Shown here: positions 1 through 10,376 of the stretch, piece after piece
Layout: each line of letters begins with the position of its first letter
Numbering within the stretch: the stretch's first letter is position 1
Source of the DNA: Ustilaginoidea virens
Lineage: Eukaryota > Ascomycota > Sordariomycetes > Hypocreales > Clavicipitaceae
Reading direction: 5' to 3'
DNA length: 64,000 nucleotides
Assembly (NCBI RefSeq): GCF_000687475.1
Contig: NC_057322.1
Span: 1,550,001 to 1,614,000 of the forward strand
Notes under the pieces: generated by a model
Database searches by the model: none
The model's input: the letters and a program-made list of their open reading frames with translations, nothing else
Told to the model about the DNA's origin: nothing
Program-made: the position numbers and the translations under genes

Positions 1-769
1 CTCAAGCAGAAGAAGGCGCACCTGATGGAGATACAGATCAACGGCGGCTCCGCCGCCGACAAGGTCGCCTTCGGCCACGGCCTGTTCGAGAAGCCCGTGG
101 CCATCGACTCCGTCTTTGAGCAGGACGAGATGGTTGACGTGATTGCCGTCACCAAGGGCCACGGCTTCAACGGCGTCACGGCCCGCTGGGGCACCAAGAA
201 GCTGCCGCGCAAGACGCACAAGGGTCTGCGCAAGGTGGCCTGCATCGGTGCGTGGCACCCGGCCCACGTGCAGTGGACGGTCGCCCGTGCGGGTCAGATG
301 GGCTACCACCACCGGACGTCGGTGAACCACAAGATCTACCGCATCGGCAAGGGCGATGCCGACGACAATGCCTCCACCGAGATTGACATCACCAAGAAGA
401 AGATTACTCCGTATGCTTTCTCCCTTCCCCCCGCCATCCTTCTACACCCTCTTTTTCCCTTGTTCCTTTTCGTTTTGGTTCGTGTCTGCCTGCTTGCTAA
501 CCCCCCCGTGTGCTAGTATGGGTGGCTTCGTTCGCTACGGCGAAATCAACAACGACTTCGTCATGCTCAAGGGCTCCATCCCCGGTGTCAAGAAGCGCGT
601 CATGACGCTCCGCAAGTCCATGTTCACGCACACCTCGCGCCGCGCCCTCGAGAAGATCAACCTCAAATGGATCGACACCTCGTCCGAGTTCGGACACGGC
701 GCTTTCCAAACACCCGCCGAGAAGAAGCAGTACCAGGGCACCCTCAAGAAGGATCTCGCCTCCGCCTAG
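1..769 (+). CDS. rpl3: 60S ribosomal protein L3 (uL3), 5' truncated by window edge
   Basis: This is the C-terminal part of cytosolic large-subunit ribosomal protein L3, which sits near the peptidyl-transferase centre. The reading frame is open from base 1, so the start lies outside the window. Exon 1 ends at 410 and an intron of 106 nt (411-516, donor GTATGC, branch GCTAAC, acceptor CTAG) is followed by the last exon, 517-769. The junction restores [14 protein letters not shown], which is a strongly conserved L3 segment. Other L3 hallmarks are [15 protein letters not shown] and the VGYHHRT-like stretch, here [12 protein letters not shown], which contains the conserved histidine region. The end LKKDLASA followed by TAG is the normal fungal C-terminus. 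The gene is convergent with the transcription factor that follows. Confidence 0.97.
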
Positions 770-1207
770 ACCGACCACGGCGGCAAGGCAAACGCTCGCA
801 GATTCCTCATTTTTTGATCTTGTGTTGGGGGCAAATCACCATTTTCAGCTTTGCATCCGGTGTACGGGGGGTTTTGATGAAAAAGAATTCTTCTTATTTT
901 AACGAGGCACACAAATACAATATTGGAACCGTAGCCCGTCTCCGGTTTTGTGATGCGAATGAATTTAGTGATGAAGAATCTCGTGCAGCCTGGCCAAAGG
1001 GGTTACGTTACGGATAGGGGTTGGTTCGTGTCAAGACGAGGTGCCCAAATAATGACCATTTGCAGGGTCTTGCATGTTTCCCCTTTACAGCTGGATTCGT
1101 GCCATCCCCTTTTGCAACGTCCTCCTTTCTTCGCATCCGCCTTGTTCTGTCTGGCTCTGTCATGGCCCGCTGTGACCCGGCCGCTTCCCACGGACCTGTT
1201 GCCAGAT
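770..1207. other. Convergent 3' intergenic region
   Basis: This is the 3'-UTR space between rpl3 (+) and the Zn2Cys6 factor (-). It includes an AT-rich part at about 890-960 that could serve rpl3 polyadenylation. I see no coding signal in it. Confidence 0.6.
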
Positions 1208-4003
1208 TTACATCCACCCCGTCCCCCAGTTCCAAGCGGTATACGGATCATTCGGAACCAAGTTAAACAACACTGCCCCTCCCCCCCCCCCAATCCCAGG
1301 AAGAGAAAAAGTCAGAAGTCCGCGGGCAAATCCCAACAACGGTGTGTCCCATGGTGAGAGGCAAAACTTACTCTGGCCAAACGTGCCGATCGCTTCATCC
1401 AGCTGAGAGTCCACCTGGTCTCTCTGCTCGGAGTAGTAATACCCCATGGTGTTGACCGGCCTTATCAAGTCAAACTCCCCACGAGCGGGCTGATAATTGC
1501 TGTCGCTTGGGTCCCAAGCCGAGTCCGCAGACGCCCCGAGGTCGACGGCTCCAGAGGCCTCCGTCCCGCCGTGCTGCAAAAGGACTTGGTTCGCCTGCGG
1601 ACCACCGCCAGCGTCGGGTAGATGCCGCATTGCCGGCGAGGGACTCAATCTTTTCGAGGACGAGGGGAAATGAGGTGGAGAGCTCCGCGATAGGTCCGGG
1701 ATGGACGTGCGATGCCTGTCGGAGGAAAGCGCCTCGGGCCCGTAGGAGCAAGGGTTTGATCCGGCCGTCGGGTCGGGCCGCTGGTGCTGCTGGGTGGCTG
1801 GGGCTCTCGCGGGAGAGGCGGGACGGCTGCGCTGGGACTCGCCGGCAGCCAGGGCTTCCTGCTGGAGCCCGTTGTCCACCTCCTGCTGCAGGCTCTGCTT
1901 CAGCAGCCCGGTGAGGAGCTGGTCCGTGTAGGCGGCGATGGGGCCCACGTGCTTCATGGATCTGCTGGCTCGGATGATGCGAAGGGTGCCGGCCTTTGCC
2001 TCGTGCGCGACGGAGCTCAGCGGCCAGGTGGTCGGGGGTATGCAGAGTATCACGCCGGCGTTGAAAAAGTTGAGGAGCACAAAGGGCATGCTCAACTGGC
2101 CCTCTAGCTGCTTGACCGGTATGCGGGACATGTGGAGGGCGGCATTGACAGACGCGCGGAGGGATTCCGCGGCCGCGTCGAGGTTCCGGCGCGGCACGGC
2201 TTGCTGCGAGCTGGCTGGCACTCGGTACTCCAGCAGAGGCCGGTGGATGAAGATGACGGCGCTGGAGTAGGTGACGCGGAGCCCCAGGATCTGGAGGGAC
2301 AGGTGGCGGCGTTTCCGCTCTTCTTCGGGGCAGAGACCCTTGATGCTGGCGATCTCGGCCAGGACTTCCTCCTGGGCGTCAGGGTCGCAGGTAAACACGC
2401 GGGGCAAATCCGCTCTCCACGCGTCCAGCAGAGCCCGCACTTCCTGCACCGTCCTCACCAGCACGTCGAGGTCTTCTGGGGAGATGGGGCTTTGCAGCCG
2501 CAGAAGCCGGTAGCGGTTCAGCGCCTGCCGAATGATTTCGTAGATGCGGAACTTTAGGACGTGGAACGTCTGGAGCGACGGAGCGCCCGCGGCTGCATGA
2601 GGTGGTGCCAGCAGAGGGTGTTTGGACAAGGTAGGTCCGAGGGCCATGTCATCCAGGTCTTTGAGAGGATGCACGTGAGCAAAGGCCGAGTCAAGCGATG
2701 CAGGTCGACCGTAGATCATGGCGGCAAACGTATCGGCGAGGGCGATGTGATTCCAATTGCGTCGACGGACTTGGGCGAGGATGGGGTCAGGGTCTGGGTC
2801 TGGGTCGGAACCGGTTCCGGTTCCGGTTCCGGCTCCGGCTCCGGTGTCGGAATCACAATGCAACGAGAGGGCGTAAGCGGTTCGCACGGCCAAGCCGAAG
2901 AGGCTCCAGGCGAGGGTCGGCGAGGCGTGAAACATGTAGTGGGCGCCCAGCATGCTGCAGACTTGCACCGTCTCGATGCAGCAGTCGTCGAGGCAGTCGA
3001 GGAAATGAAGGCGGACCTCCCTGATGAGCGACGCCGCAAACGAGTCTGCCGCGAGTCCTGCCTGGGCCAGCAGCGCGTGTCCGGTCCACGACGGATCGCG
3101 AGCCGCACCCATCAGACCAAGCGCGGACGCCATCAAGCACGCCAGCACGGCACCGAGCTCGCCTTGGTGCCACGACGACCTCGAGAAGAGGTCGCGGGCC
3201 GACGTCCTGAAGGACGGTTCATGGAGGATCAGGACGAACCAGTGCATCCGGTCAAAGTAGGCGTCGAGCAGGGCCTCCATCATGGCCAGCGAAGGGCAAG
3301 CCATCGTTTCCAGCGACCACAGGAGGCCGGCATCGGGACTACTCAGGGCGCGCGCCGATCTGCCAGCCTGGCCCGGGATGCTGGGACTGTCGCTCGACTG
3401 CGGCGCTGCGGAGGTGCCGAATATGCGCGCGACGAACCCAACGGCCGAGCTGTTGGCGCCAAACTGCCGCCGCTCGCTTGCGTTGCCGTCGGGCAGGAGC
3501 TGCGACGCAGGGGGCGAACGGAAAGCGTCGGTGGGAGAGCGACGCTGCAGGCTCGGGCTTGGGCTTTGTCCCGCCGCGGCAGCCTGCCGAGGATGGCTGT
3601 CGATTTTCGGCTCCGGTTTCGGTTTTGCCAGCCGCGTCAAAGGCCGCCTCTTCTGGGCTCTCCTCGCTGTGGAGGCTGCCGGTTCGCGAGGCTCGCATTT
3701 CATGCCAGAGCGGCTGCAAAGCGTGCAGGGACGAGCAGCATCACACTTGTCCCGTCCCCGACGAGGTCAGCCATCCGCTTCGGGGGCTCGGGGGGCCGGC
3801 TACGTTTGGATCAAGTTTGCAAACACCCACGCACCCACGCACCCACATACCTTGAGCTTTTGTTTCCGGCATCTGACACAGGCTGTGAGGACTCGAGACG
3901 TTGGCGGCGGCACTTGGCTAGCTGGCGTGTCGGATGTGGACTCGGTGGGGGGGCGGCCATTGGTCTCGTCCGAGACTGGAATGTCGGCGCATCGCATAGC
4001 CAC
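1208..4003 (-). CDS. Zn2Cys6 fungal transcription factor with fungal_trans domain
   Basis: A nuclear DNA-binding regulator of about 863 residues. Three exons read on the minus strand: 4003-3851, 3745-1372 and 1272-1208. The first intron (3746-3850) splits the zinc cluster and splicing restores C-x2-C-x6-C-x5-C-x2-C-x6-C at residues 42-68 (ACVRCRKQKLK then CDAARPCTLC). From about residue 200 comes the fungal-specific transcription factor (middle homology) domain, with the typical stretch RRRNWNHIALADTFAAMIYG. An acidic and glycine repeat (GAGAGTGTGTG then SDPDPDPDP, about residues 350-370) sits inside this domain. The second intron (1273-1371) contains a G-run and is a multiple of three, so an unspliced read-through is also open. 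Target genes and inducer cannot be told from sequence. Confidence 0.88.
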
Positions 4004-4290
4004 GTGCAGTCAGGCGTCACGAGTCAGAAGCTCGGGAGAGTGCTCCGTAGGGGGGCTGGCAGAGCGAGACGGGCGAGTAAACAGGCCAATTGCCGTCGGG
4101 GCGAAGGCGCTGCCTGCTGTCGACTTGGACTGATGACTTCCACCGCGACGCGACACCTGGACTGCCAAGAACGACGAGACGGGGCATCCACCGGACCAGA
4201 AAGTTTCGGAGGGGGGAGGGGGGAGAAGCCGCTCTTTCTCTTTTCCTTGGTGTTTGTTTGGTGACTCTGGTCCTTCCTGCCAAGCCAGGT

Positions 4291-4360
4291 CTACCTACCT
4301 ACCTACCTACCTACCGACACACGGAGGCACGGAGGCACGGAGGCACGGAGGCACGGAGGC
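4291..4360. repeat. (CTAC)6 followed by (ACGGAGGC)5
   Basis: Two adjoining perfect microsatellites upstream of the Zn2Cys6 gene: a tetranucleotide block at 4291-4314 and an octanucleotide block at 4321-4360. They are seen directly in the sequence. I infer no function. Confidence 0.9.
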
Positions 4361-4690
4361 GGGAGGAGCCGGTATGGTATGTAGTTCGAGGTTGACAATG
4401 ATGAAACAAATGGCTCAAAACGTTTCCGGTGGAACCGCAATCTTTCCAAGTTCCAGTCCCATCCGGATCCGCAACCTCCCACTCTGCAAAAGGCCTTTTC
4501 TTCTTCCCTTTGCCTCTTCTTTCCCTGCAAAGGAAATCACCACATGTCTAACGAGTTACGCCGCCCTTCCGGGAAACTGGCCGAGGCAAAGGGTATGGGA
4601 ATCAAATCAGGGCAAGGTACGAGCAAATAAAGGGAAACAGTAGAAACCAACAAGACAAGACAGGAGAAAAACAGGAGAAAAAGAGGAAGG

Positions 4691-4730
<40 letters not shown>
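4691..4730 (+). repeat. A40 homopolymer
   Basis: Forty consecutive A on the plus strand, preceded by purine-rich sequence. No target-site duplication or reverse-transcriptase remnant lies next to it, so it is a simple homopolymer and not a recognisable retroelement tail. Confidence 0.85.
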
Positions 4731-4734
<4 letters not shown>

Positions 4735-6837
4735 CCCCGTGTCCCGAGAATGCATCCGATGGTGGCTGCCTGCTTTTCCTCATCCATCCTATCCCAAAGG
4801 GCCGGGATACAGAGCGCCCGGCGGCCCTGTCAACTCTATTTGACCAGGGGGTCTGAACTTTGTCCTCACCCCTTTTCCAATATATATGCGTGCGTAAACA
4901 TGGCGGAAAGGTTTTTTGAACACGCCGGGAACAAGATGGGTCTTGTATATGTATTTTCACACACTTTTTGCTACAAGTACCTACCTAGGTATGTAGTAAG
5001 AACGTAACCTGCTATAATATTCTTCTTCGTTCCTGCTACTCCATGTATATTTCTCCCTTCTACAGCACGGCTTTTGCCCACGCAATAGCCTTGGAAGCGA
5101 TTCATATTACGATGCATTCATTAGTATTCGCAATCGATCGAGGGATACGTTATTACATATAGGGCGTGCGCGGGGTACTAAGGTAGCGGGTAATTGCAGC
5201 TAACAATATAGTATTTTTAAAAATGCCATAGTCACAGATGCTCCGGTTATTTGTGCTGTGGCATCTATGCGCGAGTTTAGAGTAGTCAGAATGCCCCAGG
5301 TCACTGTCGCTATATATAGAAAATATACAAGTCCCACTCTATTCCCGGCATGTTTGAAAAACCTTCCCGCTCTGTTTACGTGTACTTCCTATATAAGCAG
5401 TTATGCTTCATATTTCTGGGCCCTGGCGATAATGCGAGACAAGAACAAGGTAGCGGCCCTGTCCATGCTTTAGACTGCTAGGCTAGGTAGGTCAGAGGCT
5501 CTGATCAGTCTTCCCTGCTGATCACGTTGCTGGACAGCAGTGTCCTAGCTCATCCATCTATCAGACCCTCTCTGGCTGCTTTTTGTCCCCCAGATAAGGG
5601 CAAGTCTGAAGTCATGTCTGGTCAGTGCTGCTGATGAAGCAAAAATGGCACCCGCCGCGCTCACCCCTTTGATGGTAGTCTAGCAGGTAGTGCAAATTCC
5701 CGATGCCGAGTTTTTATACCCCAAGGTCTCGGCATTGTGGTCGCAGATTTGCATCGATTGAGAGTCGGTCCGATTTCAACCCCTTCTTCCATCTGGGCCA
5801 TGTTTCCCCCACACTCGCCAGCCTTGCCCAAGGATACTCAAACATGAGTGATCCAGGCCACTATTAGATGCCATGGTTCACCATCGGGCCATCGTCAACG
5901 TAACATGGCCTTGACTGCTTTGTTCACCGTAGACGTTTCCTCCGCAACCAAAGCACCGTGCTTGGAAGAAAACACCCAGGGGCACGGCTTAGGTTCCGGC
6001 GCGTCACCACATGGTCAGCCGTGTGTTTGCGATTGGTCTGATAGAGCTCGGTAACGCAGGCCGCGTCGTTGGGAAGCGCAAATGGATGCAGTCTTGTTAG
6101 CCTCCTGTTCATCGTTCTGCGTGTTGTCGACTGGCGCCCATGTAGAGGACTCGTCAACGGTATGCTTTCTCATCTCTTGTTCGATGCTGGGTATTTCCCC
6201 CGAGTAATCAATCTCCAAATGAAGGGGAAAACGACTCCACAGCGCCTCAAAGGAAGTTCCCGGACTAGCTCGCTTTTTTTTCTTTTTCTTTCTCCTTTTA
6301 ATCCCTGCGGGTTGGTGATTCAGAAAGTCCGTATCGGGCTTGTAGACCAGGAGCCACCGATGAATCGGCCTCGGGTGCGTCCGGAACTGCACAAACAAGA
6401 CTTGCCTGTTCGTTGTTGTCCCGCTGCAGTGCGGTTGGATCCGCCAGGGGCCAGCTTGGTTCTAGCACCAAGCACACCAGACTAGGGGAGTAAGAGTCTG
6501 GTATCACCCATTCAAAGCAAAGCCTTGTGACAGTCAAAGATGCCCAGTCGAGCCGCACTTGCTTAAATGTGCTGTCTGGTGCTCAAAGCTCTCGATTCAC
6601 TGTCGTGCTCGCTTGGACTTGGGCGTGGAAGTAGGGGAGTGGGCGATCTTGTAGGACCAGACGGTTTGCAGGTGGCATAATGAGCCTGAGTGGGTTAAAA
6701 GTTCAGCAGCAGAATGCAGCCATGTCGCGGAAAGATAAAACCTGCATCTTTTGGCCGTCGTGTCATTATTTCATGAAAGAAGTGTTGGTCAACAACTCCA
6801 CGCCAAGAAGGTGTGACAAGGGAAGGGTGGAGCTTCC

Positions 6838-7755
6838 ATGCTTCGCTCTCGGCCTCCAAACAGTTTCGCCGCTATTGGCGTACTTTCTCGCCCAGAAGGG
6901 AAATCTTTGTCTAGCACAGCACGTCTCGATAAGCCTCAAATGTCAGCCAGCGACGACGAGGAGCCTCAAATGTCGGCCAGCGACGCCGAGAATCCTCAAA
7001 TGTCAGCCAACGACGACGACGAGCCTCCAATGTCAGCCAGCGACGACGATGAGCCTCAAATGTCAGCCAACGACGACGAGGAGCCTCAAATGTCAGCCAG
7101 CGACGACGACGAACCTCAAATGTCAGCCAGCGACGACAAGGCCCGTCCTCCTCCGCCATCTCAGTCCCACTTCTCCAAGTTTGACAACTTTACCCCCGAT
7201 GACGACGCGTCCTTCGACCATGAGTTTGCCCGCCTCGCGTCGTCCCAAGACTGGGCACCTGGCTCCCAGGAATACACCCAGGAGCGCACCATTGCCATGC
7301 GCGAGGAGTTGAAACTGCATTACTTTTCGCAACCGCAGCCGCTAAGCGATATCGACGAAGAACTCACCGAGGAAGAGAAGCTCCAGGGATACCAAGACCT
7401 CTGCCGCGAGGTTCGCATACCTCCGAGCGACTCCATCGCCGAGTGCAAGAGGCTCTTGAAAAGCACGCTGGTCAACATCGTAGACCTGATTGATGCACGA
7501 CGGATGCGGAAGGAGGTCAAGGTTTGGGATGATTTCGACGCGTTCCGCGACTACACCCTCCAGGATGAGCACAGGGTCAATATGGAGGAGGCGAAAAAGG
7601 ATGGGGGGTACCTGGCATCATTGCTGCAGCGCCTCGGGGGGGCAAGGCTGGGCGGCAGCAGCAGCAGCAGCAGAAGAAGAAGAAGAAGAAGCGCGAGGAG
7701 GGATGGCCGGCATTCTGGAGTGATTTCAGGGCGGGTGCTCAAGGAGCGACCTTGA
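6838..7755 (+). CDS. Uncharacterised fungal protein with seven 10-residue repeats
   Basis: A single-exon frame of 305 residues. Residues 33-102 are seven tandem decapeptides of the form PQMSASDDDE, encoded by a 30-bp repeat. The body that follows (about 110-275) resembles a widespread fungal family of unknown function that I recognise by its pattern: a start like FDNFTPDDDASFDHEFARLA, then GSQEYTQERT, then YQDLCREV, KRLLKSTLVNIVDLIDARR and FRDYTLQDEHR. The C-terminus is low complexity (poly-Ser, then poly-Arg from AGA repeats). No catalytic motif, signal peptide or membrane segment is visible. The repeat unit lacks stop codons in several frames, which creates shadow reading frames. ATG 6838 is the first in frame. 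The family assignment is from memory and unverified. Confidence 0.7.
   Translation: MLRSRPPNSFAAIGVLSRPEGKSLSSTARLDKPQMSASDDEEPQMSASDAENPQMSANDDDEPPMSASDDDEPQMSANDDEEPQMSASDDDEPQMSASDDKARPPPPSQSHFSKFDNFTPDDDASFDHEFARLASSQDWAPGSQEYTQERTIAMREELKLHYFSQPQPLSDIDEELTEEEKLQGYQDLCREVRIPPSDSIAECKRLLKSTLVNIVDLIDARRMRKEVKVWDDFDAFRDYTLQDEHRVNMEEAKKDGGYLASLLQRLGGARLGGSSSSSRRRRRRSARRDGRHSGVISGRVLKERP
6934..7143 (+). repeat. Seven in-frame 30-bp tandem repeats
   Basis: Units start at 6934, 6964, 6994, 7024, 7054, 7084 and 7114. Each encodes (P)(Q/P)MSA(S/N)D(D/A)xx. Unit differences are mostly at the acidic tail. The length is conserved exactly, so the array can expand or shrink without a frameshift. Confidence 0.95.
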
Positions 7756-8450
7756 TAAGCAAGACACATGAAGCTCCGAATCGGCCCGGCGACTCCGGCT
7801 GGCCCCGAGCCATTTCCTTTTGGCAATATACAGAACCCAAGAGGGACATTGGAGAAAGCTCAGAAGCCAAGGTTTTCTTCCGGCTTTGTATGATCAAGAC
7901 AGCAGCTTCGCATCTTGGTCAGGCTTCAATGTAGCTCCTTGGCTTCAGGGTCCGTCGGCGAGGTGCTGCATCTTACTTTGCTGTTCCAGTCGTTTCGGTA
8001 AACGTTGGGTATGACGTGGGGATTCCGAGGCTGCATATTCCTCCCTTGGCATTGTTAGAAGTGCTTCTGGGCGATTGGCTAGAAACCATTCGCGTTCATT
8101 CCGAGATCTCGCACCGTCGGTCTTGTGCAAGCTCCGACACGTACAACCTTGGCCCGGGTGAACTGGACTTTGGAAGCCCGGGGCGACTGGAGATACTCAG
8201 CAAAAACAAATAAAATCGGCCGATGGAGGAGGAATTAAAACAATTCGTTTAAAAATAAATTTATCATCACCATTAGTTTTGCGAAGCTCTTGATGGAGTG
8301 AAAAAATCACTTATACCAAGACATCACCAGCACAGTGCGCGCTCATGGCGGCATACGCTGCGACATGACGTCATGCCCGCTCTTTGCAAGTTTGCTGACC
8401 GCAGCCACCATTCATTCTTCAAGCTCGGCTCTCAGAGCCTCAACCGAAAC
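7756..8450. other. Intergenic, probable promoter of the next gene
   Basis: No gene is seen. An AT-rich block at about 8210-8285 lies just before the next gene and may be its core promoter. An upstream in-frame ATG at 8298 would extend the next protein. Confidence 0.5.
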
Positions 8451-8924
8451 ATGACGTCGCCCCGTCTTGTCGCTGTTCGCGGAATTAAGAATACGTCAAG
8501 AAGTTTCATACCGCGCCCATCGTCTGGTTTTCAATCTCGGACGACAAGGCCGAGCACATCGCATCGTCGTTTCTTCAAGCTCCTAGCTATCCCAGGGCCG
8601 TTGGCAACCCGGCTCACAGTTCCGATTGCCCGCTTTACCTCATCCCGGCAAGCCAGAATGGCCAGTGACGAAGACTACATGTCCTTTCTGAACAAGGCAA
8701 ACCAAGACTTGAGCGACGGCCAGGCACTAGCCAAACACCAGAAGGAGGAGCAGGGCAAGGCCGCTTTCAAGACGACGGACCAAGGAAGCCAGGCCCCCAA
8801 AGCGATTCAAGCGGCATGCCGGGACGCCATCTATGTCACGGATGCGGACGAGCCGTTTGAGGAGGTTTCTCTGAAATGGAGCGGTGATGGGCTACCAGAT
8901 GAGAGTTCGTGTACCTCACTTGCC

Positions 8925-8978
<54 letters not shown>

Positions 8979-9277
8979 TCATTTTCCCTTTCCACGCTTG
9001 TGCTAACGAAGCGTTTCCGCTTGGCTCGACAGCCGAATTTGCCAGGCTCATCAATCACTGGGATGCCGATTCCGCCGACGTGAGCATCATGGATCCCGTC
9101 GACTGGGATTGTCACGGCCAGTATTCGGGAATTATTGACGCAGTGAGAGAGGCCACCAAGGGCAATGACGTGAGGGTGTACCGCGTGGTGCGGGACGCGA
9201 CCCGGTCGGAATACTGGGTGATTTCCAGAGACGAGGGACGGATCGTGGGCGCGAAGGCTCTGGGGGTGGAAAGCTGA
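8451..9277 (+). CDS. Conserved small fungal protein, possibly mitochondrial
   Basis: Two exons, 8451-8904 and 9033-9277, joined by a 128-nt intron with donor GTTCGT and a perfect TGCTAAC branch site at 9001. The junction gives GLPDETEFARLINHW, which continues a family pattern I recognise from other filamentous fungi: EPFEEVSLKW, then EFARLINHW, DPVDWDCHGQYSGIIDAV, VRVYRV and KALGVES at the end. The function is unknown. The conserved core starts at MASDEDYMSFLNKANQD (ATG 8658, 163 residues). The chosen ATG 8451 adds an Arg/Ser-rich leader that looks like a mitochondrial presequence, and ATG 8298 is a third option. The intron contains 29 C followed by 25 T. Confidence 0.7.
8926..8979 (+). repeat. 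C29-T25 composite homopolymer inside an intron
   Basis: Twenty-nine C (8926-8954) run directly into twenty-five T (8955-8979) within the intron of the gene above, upstream of its branch site. The transcript would carry a 54-nt pyrimidine tract. Confidence 0.9.
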
Positions 9278-9917
9278 GGTTGTCCCACATAATGGATCAA
9301 GAGTGATGGCAAACACGCAGGCCATGTGATTACGCTGCCTCACCAGGGGGGGGGGGGGGGGGGAGATGCATCGATTGCATGCGCAGATGTATGTTGTCTT
9401 GCCATGTCCGTGACGACCTTGCTATATCATGCGTCCATGGTCCACTGCCGGCTGATCACCTTTGCAGCCGCTCAATCTGCTTGCCAGGGTGCGTCAGGCG
9501 GGTGGGGGGGATGCCTCTCAATATTCTCTTTCGTGACTCTCTGTCTCGAGATCCGGGCTTGCCCCTGCCCGTAGTAGGCAACACGTTGCGCGATTTGTGC
9601 TCAGAAGCAAACCTTCCAGGTTCCCCCGCGTCCCCCCCGGCGACATCTACAAGCCCACGAATCCACCCTTTTGCCTCGGGTGGACATGGATCGATCGATT
9701 GTCGTGATAGCATTCAAAACAAGCAAAACCACGAGTACCGCAAACTGGCGCCATCCCGCTTTCGAGCATGAGTCATGAAGCGGCATCACCAAGCCAGCCT
9801 GCCTACCTACTACTTCAACCTGGGTACCGAAATGCCCAGGTTGATGCCCCAGACACGACGGACGTTTGAGCTGGGACGCCTCGATGACTGAGACGGATTC
9901 GGACGAGGGCATGAAGC

Positions 9918-9923
9918 TGACTC
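9918..9923 (+). promoter_or_regulatory. TGACTC, possible CPC1/Gcn4 element (distal)
   Basis: Core of the Gcn4/CPC1/CpcA binding site, about 455 bp upstream of the proposed trpE start. trpE-type genes are classical targets of cross-pathway control in fungi. A six-base match is weak evidence alone. Confidence 0.35.
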
Positions 9924-10072
9924 GGGCCCCAATCTATTTGCAGCGGCTTCCACACCCCTTGCCGCAGATTCGCAGATTTCCAAGTCTCCATGTTTCGGAA
10001 CGCTGCTGATTCTTCGAATGCTTTGATGCTTTGATGCTTTGACCGGCCACCGCTTGTCAGGGACATGGTTGG

Positions 10073-10078
10073 TGACTC
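10073..10078 (+). promoter_or_regulatory. TGACTC, possible CPC1/Gcn4 element (proximal)
   Basis: Second TGACTC in the same orientation, about 300 bp upstream of the proposed trpE start. Two same-strand copies in a 1.1-kb promoter of an amino-acid gene make cross-pathway control plausible, not proven. Confidence 0.4.
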
Positions 10079-10376
10079 GAATTCTCGAATTCCCGTTGGG
10101 CAGCCGCAAAAGTACCGGAACCCACCTCATGTGGCCCGGGTGGGTGCCATCAAAGGTACATGGACATACTCCGTCCTGCATCCTGCATGGGGGGCGCTTA
10201 TCCAGATCCCACACCAACCCCAACCCCGCGGTCCCTACTCGCCGATAACCGGCGAAAAAGCAAGCCGATAAACATCCCACCAACAAGCGAGCATCCATCA
10301 GCAAGCACCCTGCGACTTCTTCTTTTTCCCTCTGCCCTTCCTCGCGCACGACGCAAAGCAGCAAGATCCGGACGCA

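Larger units (their letters stand above)
4004..6837. other. Gene-poor stretch with simple repeats
   Basis: I find no convincing gene here. The left part is the promoter of the Zn2Cys6 factor. It holds (CTAC)6 at 4291-4314, five copies of the octamer ACGGAGGC at 4321-4360, a run of exactly 40 A at 4691-4730, and the palindrome TACCTAGGTA at 4982-4991. Part of 5090-5420 is moderately AT-rich with many TA steps. It could be an eroded repeat, but no transposon protein remnant is readable. Confidence 0.5.
9278..10376. other. Promoter region of trpE
   Basis: No gene is seen. The region carries a G-run at about 9347-9363 and two TGACTC elements, described separately. Several short open frames are not supported by codon pattern or homology. 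Confidence 0.55.

Noticed and set aside
2561..4264. 567-codon plus-strand frame over the Zn2Cys6 gene
   Set aside because: Antisense shadow of a GC-rich gene; Arg-rich composition without domains.
4691..4730. A40 as the tail of a retroposed element
   Set aside because: No target-site duplication, no upstream gene copy or reverse-transcriptase remnant.
6680..7312. Overlapping plus- and minus-strand frames across the 30-bp repeats
   Set aside because: The repeat unit lacks stops in several frames. Only the frame from 6838 continues into a family-like sequence.
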